64,000 nt of DNA from Alphaproteobacteria bacterium (GTDB lineage: Bacteria > Pseudomonadota > Alphaproteobacteria > TMED109). A program made the position numbers and the translations under genes. This document shows, piece after piece, positions 49,956-60,072 of this stretch. Location: assembly GCA_022819905.1 (NCBI GenBank), contig JAJEGJ010000074.1:1-64000 (forward strand), written 5' to 3'. The notes under the pieces were generated by a model. The model worked only from the letters and a program-made list of their open reading frames with translations, was not told the DNA's origin and searched no databases. Each line of letters opens with the position of its first letter. The stretch's first letter is position 1.

Positions 49956-52900
49956 TGCGCATAACAATGCTGCTCGTGGTGGCAGTGACCGGTTGGGCGG
50001 TCTCGTGGAGCCTGCCGCGCGCAGACGGCCAGGTGTCATTCCTCAAGAACGAGCTGATCGATCTGGCCCTCGACCAGTTGCGTTCCCCCGGCTCGTTCGA
50101 CGTGTCGGTGGGCTCGGCCGAAGATGGCGCCGACGGCCTCACCAATCTCCTGGATGTCCGGATCTCTGACGGGTCGGGTGTCTGGGCGACGGTCGAGCGC
50201 GTGGCCTTTGCCTGGCAGCCCAGACGGCTGCTCGCGGGTGAGCTCGCGATCTCCCATTTGGAAATCGCGGGCGCGACGGTGCTGCGGTCGCCTGCGGCCG
50301 AGGCCGAGTGGCCGGAACTGGATACCCAGCCGCCCTGGCAGCAACACCTTCTCGACTGGCCACGCGCTCCCATTGCGCTGGCGCTGGACCGCATCCTCCT
50401 GAAGCGGTTCGAAGTCCGGGAAGGCGTCCTGCCGCAGCCAATCCGCTTCGACGCGGAAGGCCGCATGCACGACCGCGAGGGCGTGCAGGAAATCGCGCTG
50501 TCACTGCGCCGTACGGACGCTGTCGCCGGGGAGATTGTGCTGGAGACCCGCCGCGGCTTCTCCGAGGGCACGCTCCGGCTCCTGCTCGAGGCCGACGAAG
50601 CCGCCGGCGGCATGGTGGCGGCCGCGACCGGGTTACCGGCCGACGTGCCCAGCCGCCTCCGGCTGTCGGGCGACGGCCCTCCCGATGACTGGCGGCTTGC
50701 CTTCGAGGCGTCGGTCGAAGACGTGCTCACGGCCGAGGGCCGCGCCACCGTGGACTACGCGGGCACCCTGATGGTCGATACGGAATTCTCGGTGCGGCCC
50801 GGGCCGGCGATGGACCCGGACGCACGGGCGCTGCTCGGTGATCGGGCGCGCCTCGTGGCGAAGCTGGCCGAGCGCGAGCGTGATCAGCTTGACGTGATCG
50901 GAGCCAAACTCACGGCCGCCGCCGCCACGCTGCAGATGTCGGGGACGTTCTCGACCGGGACCGGTGCCAACGATCTGGCCGTTTCGCTGGAAGCGGGACC
51001 GGCCGCGGCGGCGCTGCTTGGAGCGGTGGCATTCGAACGGCTGACGTTCAGCGGAGCCGTGACCGGCCCCAACGGGGCGCTGGAAGCATCCGGAGCTCTT
51101 GCCATCGAGACCGTGCAGGGCAATTGGGCGAGCGCGGCGGGGATCACCGCCCGGGCTGATGTGACGCAGCTCTCGGAGGGGGCCGCATTCGTGTTTCACG
51201 GGGATACAGAGGGCCTCCGGTCCGGGCGCCTCGGGCCGGATGCGATCGGCGATGCCACGGTCTTCGCTGAGGGAACCGTCCACGACCGTCGCCTGGTGAT
51301 CCGTCAGGCGACGCTGACCTCCGGTCTTCTTTCCGGTCGCGCCCGGGGCCACTACGACGCGGGCACGGGCGCCGGCGAGTTGGCTGCGGCGCTCGATATC
51401 GACGAGCTGGCGCCGTTCACCGGGATCGCCGGTACTGCCCTGCAGGGGGCTCTGACGGCTTCAGCCGAGGTGCAGCTGGCCGACGGGATGGCGGAAGCCG
51501 ATGTCACGGTCGCGGCGCGGGACCTTGCGGCGGGAGGGTTGTCGATGACCCGCGCGACGCTCTCCGGGCGGATATCCCGAACCGGCGAGCGGTGGGGCTT
51601 CCACGTGGGTGGCGATGGGGCCGGCGTGGTGGTCGAGGGCGTGCCGGGCGAACTCGCAACCGATGCGAGCATGGCTCTCGAGGGGTCGCTCCAGAACGAC
51701 ACGCTCCGCCTCGCCTCGCTGGCGTTCATGTCCCCGCTGATGGAGGCGGACGTCCGGGGAGAAGTGGCGACAGCTGCCGGGCGGCTAGACCTCGCCTATC
51801 GCGTGCAGATACCCGACCTCTCCAGGATCGCTGCCGCCTACGGCCAGCGGGCGGGCGGGGTCGCCGAGGCGGCCGGCCGGGCAACCGGAACCCTCGACCA
51901 GGTCCATGTCGCCGGCGAAGCCTCTGTTCGCGACGGCGCCTTCGGCGGCCGGTCGTACGGTCGGGTCGGGCTGATCCACGAGCTCCGAATCGACGACGCC
52001 ATCGCCGGTCCGGTCGACGTCAACGTGCATGATGGCTGGCTGGGCGGGAGCCATGCGCGCTTCCATGTGCGGCTGGGTCGGGACATCTGGCGCGTGGGAG
52101 ACGTGCGGGCAGAGCTGCCGGGCATCACGCTGGCGAGCGACGCCGCGACGGTCATGCCGGATTCGATGCTGGTGGACGGCGCCGGTACGGTGGTGTCCGC
52201 TGACCTGGGACCGCTGGCGGCATTGAGCGGTGTCAGTGCAACCGGAACGGCCCGCGGCACGTTTGCCTTCCGGGCGCGCGGCAACCACCAGACCTTCGCG
52301 TCGAAGCTCCAACTCGAACACGTCGACGTTGCCGGGATCCGGGCGGAGCACCTGACCCTCGACGTTGCTGTGCAGGATCTGGCAGCGGGTGAGGGCCTCG
52401 AAGCGGCCGTGTACGGCGCCGCCGGCTCCGTCGGCGCGCTCGCGGTCGATGACCTGCGCATCACGGTCTCGGGTGCTCTTTCGGAAATGACCTTCTCGGC
52501 CGGGGCCGACGGCAGCCTGGAGCCCCATCGGCTGGAACTCGCACTGGCTGGGCAGGCTGCCGTCGCCGAAGACCATTTCCGGATCACCCTGGCCTCCGGC
52601 ACCGGATCAATCGGTCCGGAGCGCGTGGACCTGGTCCGTCCCCTTGAGGCACGCATCGGGCGCGACGCGGGTCGCGTGGAATTGCGAGAACTTGCTCTCC
52701 AGCTTGCCGGCGGCGGTCGCGTGGAGGGGAGCCTGAGCTGGCGATCCGGCGGTATCGTCGGTGGCCTCGATGGCGTGCGGATACCGTTGGCGCTGCTGGG
52801 CCACCTAGCCCGGGTCCCCGCGGTGTCCGGGTTCCTCGACGTCGCCATCACGTTTGATACACGCCGGACCACCGCGAGCGCCGTGCTCGACGCTGCCGTC

Positions 52901-54349
52901 AGCGATCTCGTCCTGACCGGCGTTGCGGCGGACCACGCGCTTTCCGCGGATCTTTCCGGCCGCTGGGACGGCGCCCGACTGGACCTGCAGGCGATGGTCC
53001 GCGGCGGCATCGGGGAACCGGTCGAAGCCCGGCTGAGGCTCCCGGTGCGCCCGTCGGCAGAAGGCATCCCGCGCCTCTCCAGGCGTGATCCCATCGACGG
53101 GACGTTGTCGTGGCGCGGGAACGTGGCCGAGTTGTGGGCCGTGCTCCCCCCGTCGTCGCACGTGGTCGAGGGCGATGTTGACCTTCAGCTCAGGTTTGCC
53201 GGAACCGTTGACGCGCCGCGCGTGTCCGGGCACGCGGAAGTGGCCGGCGGGCGCTGGGACCAGGTGGATGCCGGACTCGCGCTGACCGACATCACGGTGC
53301 GGGCTGCCCTGGCCGACAGTGCCGTCATCACGCTGCGCGGCAGCGCGTCCGATGGCGGTCAGGGCCGGATCGAGGGGGATGCCACGGTGCATCTGGATCC
53401 CGGCCCCGCGATCGAGGCGGTGGTGCGCGTGGACCGGGCGGCATTGCTGCAGCGCGATGATGTCGCGGCATGGATCAGCGGTACCGGCGACCTGCAGGGC
53501 CCCTGGAACGATCTTTCGTTCCGCGGCGCCTTCACGATCGACGAGGCGGAGGTCCGGTTGGTCGACGTCATGCCTCCCGACGCGGTCGAGCTCGACGGCG
53601 TGCGCCTGGCTCACGCCGCCGAGGAACCGGAGGCCGAGGAAGCACAGCTGGTGACGCTGGACGTCACCGTACGCGCCGAGCGCTCTGTGTTCGTTCGTGG
53701 CAGGGGCCTCGAATCCGAGTGGGGGTTGGACCTGCGCGCCACGGGAGATGTGACCGATCCCGTACTCTACGGGGCCGTGCGCAAGCTCCGCGGCGATCTG
53801 GAGCTGCTGGGCAAACCGTTCGAGCTCACGCGCGGAGAAATCGTGTTTGACGGCACCGATGGCTTCGATCCCGTCCTCGACGTCAGCCTGGAGCGACAGG
53901 CCATGGACGCTGCTGGCGGCATCTATGTCGACGGCCGCCTGTCGCGCCCGCGGGTCCGGTTCGGGTCCACATCGGGACTGCCTGCCGACGAGGTCCTGCC
54001 GCGGTTGGTGTTCGGCGTGTCGCAGCAGTCGCTCTCGGGCCCGCAGGCGCTGCAACTCTCGCTCGGCGTCGCACGGTTGCTGGGGCACGGCGGCGGCCTG
54101 CAGGACTGGCTCCGCGAGGCGGCCGGCGTGGACGTCTTGCGCGTGTCCGGGACGACGGCCGAGGACGCCGCCGTTGCCGTCGGGCAAAACCTCAGCGATC
54201 AGGTGTACGTCGGCGCCGAACAGCAAATCGGGAGCGGACAGTCGTCGATTGTCGTCGAGGTGGAGGTGATGGAAAACGTGATCGTGGACAGCAGGCTGGA
54301 GGCTGGGCGAAGCGCCAACGTCGGCGTGAGCTGGCGCCGCGACTACTGA
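49955..54349 (+). CDS. tamB: TamB, inner-membrane-anchored translocation protein
   Basis: A 1464-residue protein with an N-terminal membrane anchor (MLLVVAVTGWAVSWSLP), a very long beta-taco region of DUF490/AsmA-like repeats and a C-terminal TamB domain (about 1150-1464): LVTLDVTVRAERSVFVRGRG, ESEWGLDLRATG, GDLELLGKPFELTRGEIVFD, LPRLVFGVSQQSLSGPQALQ. The ending ANVGVSWRRDY is typical. It spans the periplasm as a groove carrying lipids and works with TamA. Start ATG 49955 overlaps the last base of the tamA stop (TGATG), so the two are translationally coupled. Length is normal. Confidence 0.95.
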   Translation: MRITMLLVVAVTGWAVSWSLPRADGQVSFLKNELIDLALDQLRSPGSFDVSVGSAEDGADGLTNLLDVRISDGSGVWATVERVAFAWQPRRLLAGELAISHLEIAGATVLRSPAAEAEWPELDTQPPWQQHLLDWPRAPIALALDRILLKRFEVREGVLPQPIRFDAEGRMHDREGVQEIALSLRRTDAVAGEIVLETRRGFSEGTLRLLLEADEAAGGMVAAATGLPADVPSRLRLSGDGPPDDWRLAFEASVEDVLTAEGRATVDYAGTLMVDTEFSVRPGPAMDPDARALLGDRARLVAKLAERERDQLDVIGAKLTAAAATLQMSGTFSTGTGANDLAVSLEAGPAAAALLGAVAFERLTFSGAVTGPNGALEASGALAIETVQGNWASAAGITARADVTQLSEGAAFVFHGDTEGLRSGRLGPDAIGDATVFAEGTVHDRRLVIRQATLTSGLLSGRARGHYDAGTGAGELAAALDIDELAPFTGIAGTALQGALTASAEVQLADGMAEADVTVAARDLAAGGLSMTRATLSGRISRTGERWGFHVGGDGAGVVVEGVPGELATDASMALEGSLQNDTLRLASLAFMSPLMEADVRGEVATAAGRLDLAYRVQIPDLSRIAAAYGQRAGGVAEAAGRATGTLDQVHVAGEASVRDGAFGGRSYGRVGLIHELRIDDAIAGPVDVNVHDGWLGGSHARFHVRLGRDIWRVGDVRAELPGITLASDAATVMPDSMLVDGAGTVVSADLGPLAALSGVSATGTARGTFAFRARGNHQTFASKLQLEHVDVAGIRAEHLTLDVAVQDLAAGEGLEAAVYGAAGSVGALAVDDLRITVSGALSEMTFSAGADGSLEPHRLELALAGQAAVAEDHFRITLASGTGSIGPERVDLVRPLEARIGRDAGRVELRELALQLAGGGRVEGSLSWRSGGIVGGLDGVRIPLALLGHLARVPAVSGFLDVAITFDTRRTTASAVLDAAVSDLVLTGVAADHALSADLSGRWDGARLDLQAMVRGGIGEPVEARLRLPVRPSAEGIPRLSRRDPIDGTLSWRGNVAELWAVLPPSSHVVEGDVDLQLRFAGTVDAPRVSGHAEVAGGRWDQVDAGLALTDITVRAALADSAVITLRGSASDGGQGRIEGDATVHLDPGPAIEAVVRVDRAALLQRDDVAAWISGTGDLQGPWNDLSFRGAFTIDEAEVRLVDVMPPDAVELDGVRLAHAAEEPEAEEAQLVTLDVTVRAERSVFVRGRGLESEWGLDLRATGDVTDPVLYGAVRKLRGDLELLGKPFELTRGEIVFDGTDGFDPVLDVSLERQAMDAAGGIYVDGRLSRPRVRFGSTSGLPADEVLPRLVFGVSQQSLSGPQALQLSLGVARLLGHGGGLQDWLREAAGVDVLRVSGTTAEDAAVAVGQNLSDQVYVGAEQQIGSGQSSIVVEVEVMENVIVDSRLEAGRSANVGVSWRRDY

Positions 54350-54850
54350 CGCCCGTGTCCGCTTTCCTCGCTGGCCGCTGCAGTTTTCGGGGCGCATCTT
54401 CTGCGCCGGTCTTCTCTGGAACAGATCATCCCGCGAGGAATCAAGGCTCTCGAAGATGGTTTCGTCGAACGTCACCGGTGGCGGCCGGCGGCGTTACCCA
54501 CTCCCGCCAGCCAACAATGGCACGAAGGGACGGCAAACGCAGGGGCTTCGTCACGCCCACGGCCAGGTTGTTCCATGTGAGTAGCAGGCACCGCATGAGG
54601 CCGCCAGTGAGGGGGTGGCGGCCAAGTCGGCGAAGCCGCGTCCGTTTCCCGCCGATGCCCTTCCGGGCAGCTTTTCCACCCCCTCGGATGATGCCCGGTC
54701 ACGCTGGACCTGGACGGTTCACGGCAGCATTGCGCCGACCGCGCACGCTTCCGGTTCGGTCCGGACGTGGTGGCCAGACCGGCCAATCCGATGCGGTCCA
54801 AATACGTTCCATGCGTCAAATCCATCGGCTCCGAAGGATCGGGATCGACG
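54350..54850. other. 500 bp without a supported gene
   Basis: The antitoxin that should precede the ParE-like gene is not recognisable here. Confidence 0.4.
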
Positions 54851-55174
54851 GTGGGCGGCAAGCCGGTCGTCCTTCGCGAGCGAGCGCAGCAGGACATCGA
54901 CGGTGCGGTCGAGCACTACCTAACCGAGGCCGGACAGGCGGTTGCGCCGAACCTCATCGACGCGCTCCAAGATACCTGCTGCCGGATTGGCGAACGACCG
55001 GCGAGCGGGTCGCCCCGCTACGCGCACGAGCTGGACATTCCCGGCCGGCGTGTCCTCCCGGCGGAGAAGTTTCCGTATCTGGTCTCCTACGTCGACGGTG
55101 AGATGAACATCAATGTCTGGCACGTGCTGCACGGGGCGCGGGGCATTCCGGCGTGGATGCGGGGGCCGACGTGA
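54851..55174 (+). CDS. ParE/RelE-family toxin without a visible antitoxin
   Basis: A 107-residue toxin: VVLRERAQQDIDGAVEHYLT, VAPNLIDALQDTCCRIGERP, HELDIPGRRVLPAEKFPYLV, SYVDGEMNINVWHVLHGARG. This is the whole RelE/ParE fold with the final strand WHVLHGARG bearing the usual His/Arg. ParE members inhibit gyrase. GTG 54851 gives a normal length; a GTG at 54767 would add 28 residues. No parD-type frame precedes it, so either the antitoxin is unusual or the unit is decayed. Confidence 0.75.
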   Translation: MGGKPVVLRERAQQDIDGAVEHYLTEAGQAVAPNLIDALQDTCCRIGERPASGSPRYAHELDIPGRRVLPAEKFPYLVSYVDGEMNINVWHVLHGARGIPAWMRGPT

Positions 55175-55354
55175 GTCACGGCGAAGACGCCCCCGTGTCC
55201 GCGCGCTGAGGAGCGATTCGGCGGCGACGGGGAACGCTCGACCAGCGACAACACCGATCGTTCCGCCCGGGACAGGTTCACAAACAGGATCCGGAGTTTC
55301 CGCCTCCGGCGCTTCGCGTGCCCCGAACCGCTGCTGCGGGACCTCGCAGTCCCC

Positions 55355-56623
55355 CTAAGTTTCTGGCCGGTTCTGCCACGGCCTGAGCAACAGGTCGCGA
55401 TGGACCAGCACCGCGAGCGGCCAGCCCGGGCGCACCCGCAGGGTCGGCTGGACGTCGAGTTCCCGTTTCACGAGTGCGCCCGCGGCCTTGTCCGTCCCGT
55501 CCTGCACGGACTCGCGGAACGCGCGGGTCACGTCGCCTTCGTCCACCCAGGCGAGCTCCGTGCCGATGCCGAGCAGGGACGACAGCAGGATTCCCCGGGC
55601 CAGCCGCCAGCCGTGCATGTCGACGGTGTCGCTGACCCCGGCATGGCCGGCCTCGTCGGTCGCCGGCAGGTTCTCGACGACCACCGAGGCTCCGTCCGGC
55701 AGGATCAGGCGGTGCCAGACCACGAGCGCCCGTTCCTGTCCGAACGCCACCTGGCTGTCGTAGCGCCCGAGGAGGCGGGTTCCGCGCGGCAGCAGGAGGA
55801 CGGTGCCGGTCACGGAATCGAATACGTCCTCCGTCAGCTGAGCCACGACAAAGCCGGGGAGATCCGAGTTCAGCCCGGTGATCAGCGCCGCACGGAGCAC
55901 GCTGCCGGCCATCACCTGCCACGGCGACAGCGGCTCTTCCAACAGATGCGGGTTGTAGATGTCGGCGGACGGGGCGGCTTCGAGGAACGCCTGCATCCGG
56001 GCCTGCCGGCCGGGCTCGCTCGCCTGGACCAGGCCCGGTTCGGGACCGGCCGGGACGCGGGCGCCCGGCGCCGGACCCGCAGCGGGCGGGGCGGTTCTCC
56101 GGACGGGAAAGAAGAGTTCCGATCGCAGGGCTTCCGTCGCCCGCTTTGCCTGCCGTTTCCGTTCCGCCGCATCCTCGTCGGCCGGCAGGCCTGGCGCCGT
56201 CTCGTCCGGCACGGGCGGCGGCGCGGGTTCCGGCACGGGCGCGAACGCGATCTCCTGATAGGTCTCCGGCAGTCGCTCGATCGCCTCCGGGTGCGGCTGG
56301 CCGGGATGCCAAATCTCCTGGACCGTGCCGCCTTCCTCCCGCGGCGGGGAATCGAGGGCCACCGTGAAGACGCCGAACACCGCCAGCGCGCCAGCGCCGG
56401 CAAGCACGGCCAGAACCCTGCGGTTGATGCGCGTGACCCGGCGAGGCGACGCCCGGAGCTCGAAGTCGGCCGGATCGCCCTTCGCGGGCGCCTCGCCGGC
56501 ATCGTCGGGTCCGGGCGGTGCTTCCTCCGTCACCTCGAGGCCGGGCAGCGGGAGTTCGGGCTCGGCGTCGGGCGGCGCCCCGACGTCCGGCGCGGTGGGC
56601 TCCGACCCGCCCGGGCGGCTCAC
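55355..56623 (-). CDS. trbI: TrbI, conjugation-channel protein (VirB10 type)
   Basis: A 422-residue protein with a cytosolic Pro/Glu-rich start, one membrane span (VLAVLAGAGALAVFGVFTVA, about 70-89), a Pro-rich periplasmic linker and a C-terminal VirB10 domain (about 225-415): NPHLLEEPLSPWQVMAGSVL, LPGFVVAQLTEDVFDSVTG, LLPRGTRLLGRYDSQVAFGQ and VVWHRLILPDGASV. It bridges inner and outer membranes in the type IV secretion channel. It is the last gene of the trb operon seen; start overlaps the trbG stop by four bases. Confidence 0.92.
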   Translation of the reverse strand: MSRPGGSEPTAPDVGAPPDAEPELPLPGLEVTEEAPPGPDDAGEAPAKGDPADFELRASPRRVTRINRRVLAVLAGAGALAVFGVFTVALDSPPREEGGTVQEIWHPGQPHPEAIERLPETYQEIAFAPVPEPAPPPVPDETAPGLPADEDAAERKRQAKRATEALRSELFFPVRRTAPPAAGPAPGARVPAGPEPGLVQASEPGRQARMQAFLEAAPSADIYNPHLLEEPLSPWQVMAGSVLRAALITGLNSDLPGFVVAQLTEDVFDSVTGTVLLLPRGTRLLGRYDSQVAFGQERALVVWHRLILPDGASVVVENLPATDEAGHAGVSDTVDMHGWRLARGILLSSLLGIGTELAWVDEGDVTRAFRESVQDGTDKAAGALVKRELDVQPTLRVRPGWPLAVLVHRDLLLRPWQNRPET

Positions 56624-57594
56624 GACCGGCGCTCGATTCGCACCACCGTCTGCGGGTCCGTGCCCAGCCTGAGCTCGGCCACGTCGAACAGGCGATCGAC
56701 CACGTAGTACGACCCGCGCACGCGGTAGTTCACCAGCGCCACCTGGCCCTCCGGCCCGATCAGGAAGAGGGGCGGCGCTTCGGCCGTTCCCAGCGGGAAC
56801 TGGATGAAGACGCGCCGGCCGTCGTCGAAGGCCCGGACCGGCCGCCAGGGCGGCTGGTCACCGAGGATCCGGTAACCGAAATGCAGTGCCTCCGGCCGGA
56901 TGCCGTCCGCAGCAGCGGCGCGAGCCGGGCCCTGGCTTCGCACGGCCGCGGTCCGGAACGCCAACTCCTCCTCCGGATACGTCCACGACACCGAGGCCAT
57001 GTAGGTGGCGTCCAGCGACTGGAGTTCCACGTGGTAGACCCGCCGGTCGGTCGCGATGACGAGGTTCGTCACCAGCTTCGACGCGGTCGGTTTCACCAGC
57101 ACGTGCGGGCGCAGGTTGGCCCCGCTGCCGCTCGCGGTTTCCGCGACCTTCCACCGGACGGTGTCCCCGGCCGAGAGCGACACCAGCTGCTCGCCCGGGG
57201 CCAGGGCCAGGTCCGTGACCTGGCCGGGCGCCGTATAGACCTGATAGAGCGCGCCTTCCGTCCAGGGAAAGACCTGGATCGCGTTCACGTAGCCGTCTGT
57301 CGCCGGTTCCAGCCGAGCCACGGCATTGGCCGCCTGCACCCGCTGCACCGGGTTGGCGGCGGCTCCTGCCGCCGCATCGTCGCGCGCGTTCACCGACGCC
57401 ACCGGCTTGAGCTGCCCCGGCAGCGGCAGCGGGGTCGGCACCGCGACCACCTCGGCCTCGGCCTCGATGATTCGCGTCGCCGGTACGGCGACGGTCGGGG
57501 CGGAACCCGGCCCGGCTCCGCTCTCGGCGGGGGGCTCGGTCACGCAACCGGTCGCGACTACGGCGACGAATAGCGCGGCAACACGGTTCTTCAT
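56620..57594 (-). CDS. trbG: TrbG, outer-membrane-channel protein (VirB9 type)
   Basis: A 324-residue lipoprotein (lipobox VATGC, Cys17). The N-terminal VirB9 domain (about 95-210) has AIQVFPWTEGALYQVYTAPG and TDLALAPGEQL; the C-terminal part (about 240-324) HFGYRILGDQPPWRPVRAFD, VFIQFPLGTAEAPPLFLIGP and NYRVRGSYYVVDRLFDVAEL is the TrbG/VirB9 beta-sandwich that contacts TrbI. Overlaps both neighbours by four bases. Confidence 0.93.
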   Translation of the reverse strand: MKNRVAALFVAVVATGCVTEPPAESGAGPGSAPTVAVPATRIIEAEAEVVAVPTPLPLPGQLKPVASVNARDDAAAGAAANPVQRVQAANAVARLEPATDGYVNAIQVFPWTEGALYQVYTAPGQVTDLALAPGEQLVSLSAGDTVRWKVAETASGSGANLRPHVLVKPTASKLVTNLVIATDRRVYHVELQSLDATYMASVSWTYPEEELAFRTAAVRSQGPARAAAADGIRPEALHFGYRILGDQPPWRPVRAFDDGRRVFIQFPLGTAEAPPLFLIGPEGQVALVNYRVRGSYYVVDRLFDVAELRLGTDPQTVVRIERRS

Positions 57595-58292
57595 GGTTTG
57601 TCTCCCGTCACGAGGTCACGCGACCAGTGGAAATCGGTGATGTAGATCCCAAGCGGATTCGCCCGGAGCGCCGCCGCATCGGCGGGCGGCTGGACGACGT
57701 AGGAAAGAAGGGCGGTATGCCGGCTGGTCTCGGCCGCCCCGCCCCGGAGCGATTCGTCCTCGCGCCAGCGGAGCTCGAAGCTGGTCTCCGATGACCGCAC
57801 CGCGCTCGTCATTTCCACCGTGACCGTGCGCACGCCGACGTCCCGGAACGGCTCTGCCGTCCGCGCGTAGTCGCTGAGACGCGTCGCGGCCCGGCTGGTG
57901 ACGAACGCATAGGCGCGCAGCCAGTTCTTCCGCAGCACGACCGGGTCGATGGGAACCGCCCGGACGTGTTCCACGAACTCCGCGAGGTGGTAGGCGATCT
58001 GGCCGTCGTTCGGGTGATGCGCCTCCAGGGCCGGCCCGACGGCCCGCACCGCGCCCAGCGCATCGACTTCCACGACGTAGGGCACCACGCTGCTGCGGCT
58101 CGCCATGTGCCAGAAGCCGGCGGCGAGCACGCCCGCGGTCGCCAGCGCGCCAAGGCAGGCGAGGCGCCAGTTGCGGGCCTGGACGCGAGCGCTGCCCAGG
58201 CGTTCGTCCCACACCTGCGCGGCTTTCTGGTACGGGGTCACCGGGGCCGGGGCGCGGCCGTAGGAGACCCCGGGGCGGGTCGGAGCACTCAT
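57591..58292 (-). CDS. trbF: TrbF, VirB8-like conjugation protein
   Basis: A 233-residue bitopic inner-membrane protein. NPYQKA-like start (TPYQKAAQVWDERLGSARVQ), one span (LACLGALATAGVLAAGFWHM, about 46-65) and a periplasmic NTF2-like VirB8 domain: VPYVVEVDALGAVRAVGPAL, LAEFVEHVRAVPIDPVVLRK, FRDVGVRTVTVEMTSAV, and the final PLGIYITDFHWSRDL, a TrbF mark. It helps assemble the channel. Overlaps trbL and trbG by four bases. Confidence 0.92.
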   Translation of the reverse strand: MSAPTRPGVSYGRAPAPVTPYQKAAQVWDERLGSARVQARNWRLACLGALATAGVLAAGFWHMASRSSVVPYVVEVDALGAVRAVGPALEAHHPNDGQIAYHLAEFVEHVRAVPIDPVVLRKNWLRAYAFVTSRAATRLSDYARTAEPFRDVGVRTVTVEMTSAVRSSETSFELRWREDESLRGGAAETSRHTALLSYVVQPPADAAALRANPLGIYITDFHWSRDLVTGDKP

Positions 58293-59371
58293 TGGCGGTC
58301 CTTTCTGCGGTCTCGGTCGGGAGCAGGTCCGTCACCGGACTCCCAGCCCCCATCGGCCACCCGCGCGGCTTCGCGGACCGTCGCCGCGGCTTCGCGGCGC
58401 TCCGCCGTTGCGGGAGTTTCGTGGGGTCCGGAAGGCAGGCGCGCGGCCGCCCGGACGGCGCCGGACGCGGTGTCCTGCACGCGTGCGGCACCGGCCGCGG
58501 CAATGCCCAGCGCGCCCGCGACGAAATCCCTGGCCCGGCGCGCCGTGCCGGTGGCGGCACCGGCATCGAGCTGCGGGCCACCGGCGATCAGCCCGCTCGC
58601 CACGGCCGGGCCGTGGATCCCGATCCCGAGCAGGGCGAACGCCGCCAGCAGCGGCATGGCCCGTGCGATGGTCACTTCCTGACCTTGCAGCGCGCTCGCG
58701 ACGTCCGCGAAGATCGTGCTGCCGATCCCGATGACCACGGCCAGCACCATGACCTTCACGCCGGACGCCATCACGTTGCCGAGCACCCGTTCGGCGAGGA
58801 ACGTGGTCCGGCTCCAGAGCGCGAACGGCACCAGCACGAAACCGGCCAGTGCCATCAGCTTGAACTCCACCAGGGTCACGAACATCTGCACCGCGAGCAC
58901 GAAGAACGCAGCTACGACCCCGAGCCAGGCCAGCAGCAGAATCGCGATCTCGACCGCGTTCACCACGATTTCGGGAAACCCGATCAGTGTCTGGACGTCG
59001 AGCAGGATCGGATGGGCGGCCGCGACACCGGTATTGGCGACGAAGCCTGGCCGAAGCAGGTCGTCGGGACGGATGGGCGCGGCCGATGCAGTGAGTCCGA
59101 GATCGACGAACGATGAGAAGATGATGTCCGCCAGCAACGCGTAGTTGTTGAGGATCAGGGCAAACGCGCCGACGTACAAGACCTTCCGCAACAGACCTGC
59201 GAACACGTCGCCGTCGGTCGTCAACGCCCATGCCAACCCGGCCAGAACGATGTCGACGGTGACGAGGATCCGGATCAGAAAGCCGATGTCGGGCCCCAGC
59301 AGACCAAAGCCGCTGTCGATGAACGTGAGAAACGTCTCGGTGAACCGGTCGACGACGTTGAGATCATCCAC
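58289..59371 (-). CDS. trbL: TrbL, polytopic inner-membrane conjugation protein (VirB6 type)
   Basis: A 360-residue membrane protein: VVDRFTETFLTFIDSGFGLL start, six or so membrane spans (for example ILVTVDIVLAGLAWALT, VLYVGAFALILNNYALLA, AVEIAILLLAWLGVVAAFF, VMVLAVVIGIGSTIFADVA) and a polar Ala/Arg-rich C-terminal tail (about 290-360). GFPEIVVNAV and FVLVPFALW are TrbL marks. It probably forms the inner-membrane pore base. It starts 11 bases after trbJ ends. Confidence 0.92.
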   Translation of the reverse strand: MDDLNVVDRFTETFLTFIDSGFGLLGPDIGFLIRILVTVDIVLAGLAWALTTDGDVFAGLLRKVLYVGAFALILNNYALLADIIFSSFVDLGLTASAAPIRPDDLLRPGFVANTGVAAAHPILLDVQTLIGFPEIVVNAVEIAILLLAWLGVVAAFFVLAVQMFVTLVEFKLMALAGFVLVPFALWSRTTFLAERVLGNVMASGVKVMVLAVVIGIGSTIFADVASALQGQEVTIARAMPLLAAFALLGIGIHGPAVASGLIAGGPQLDAGAATGTARRARDFVAGALGIAAAGAARVQDTASGAVRAAARLPSGPHETPATAERREAAATVREAARVADGGWESGDGPAPDRDRRKDRQ

Positions 59372-59382
59372 CTTGGCTGGCC

Positions 59383-60072
59383 CTACGGAAGCGGCGTGTA
59401 CAGGTTGCCGGTGCCGATGGACATGCCGAACCGGGCCCGGGCTTCGCGGGCAGCCGTGTCGAGCCGGAGGCGCTCCGCGGCCTGCGCGCGCTGGTGCGCG
59501 GCGAGCAGGGCCTGTGTGCGCAGCTGCTCGCGCACCTGCATGGCAGCGATTTGGTTGCCGGCCTGCGTGACCGCCAGTGTTCCCGCGGCCCCGCGGGATT
59601 CGGATACGAGCCGCCCCAGCAGCCGCTCAGCCTCCCGGGTTTCCTCGACCATGCCAGTCTGCACGTCGTGGCTGTGCCGCCAGCCGGCGCGGATCGTCTC
59701 GGCCCGGACCCGGGCCTGCTGGACCCGCGTGGTCCTCGCGAGCGTCGTCGCGACCGTCTCCGGGAACAGCGTTCCCGTTGTCACCGCCGCCGCGTTCCGG
59801 CCCCAGGACATGCCGGGCGCATCGGCAAAGAGGGTGCGAAGCCAGGCCTTTCCCGTGTCCAGGACGGCGCTCCCGTCGAAGTCCAGCCGGAGCAGGTTCT
59901 GCTCCAGATTCGCCACCATTTCCTGGAGATGACGGACGGCGGCGAGGGAGCGGACGGCGGTCAGCAGGTTCTGGGCGTGGTTCGCGCCGTCGTAGACCGC
60001 GAACGCGTCCGCGGACCGGGGCGTGGCCGCCAGTGCGATCGCCAATGCCAGGGCGAGGCCGCGCCGCCTCAC
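59383..60072 (-). CDS. trbJ: TrbJ, periplasmic conjugation protein (VirB5-like)
   Basis: A 229-residue exported protein. Signal peptide LALALAIALAATPRSADA, then FAVYDGANHAQNLLTAVRSL and LQEMVANLEQNLLRLDF, the usual TrbJ start after cleavage, and long helices (ETIRAGWRHSHDVQTGMVEE, TQAGNQIAAMQVREQLRTQA). Members may sit on the pilus tip or shaft. GTG 60072 overlaps the trbE stop (GTGA). An entry-exclusion gene (trbK) often follows; none is present here. Confidence 0.88.
   Translation of the reverse strand: MRRRGLALALAIALAATPRSADAFAVYDGANHAQNLLTAVRSLAAVRHLQEMVANLEQNLLRLDFDGSAVLDTGKAWLRTLFADAPGMSWGRNAAAVTTGTLFPETVATTLARTTRVQQARVRAETIRAGWRHSHDVQTGMVEETREAERLLGRLVSESRGAAGTLAVTQAGNQIAAMQVREQLRTQALLAAHQRAQAAERLRLDTAAREARARFGMSIGTGNLYTPLP

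Noticed and set aside
52805-54475. 556-codon minus-strand frame over tamB
   Set aside because: Shadow of tamB; no signal, domain or ribosome site.
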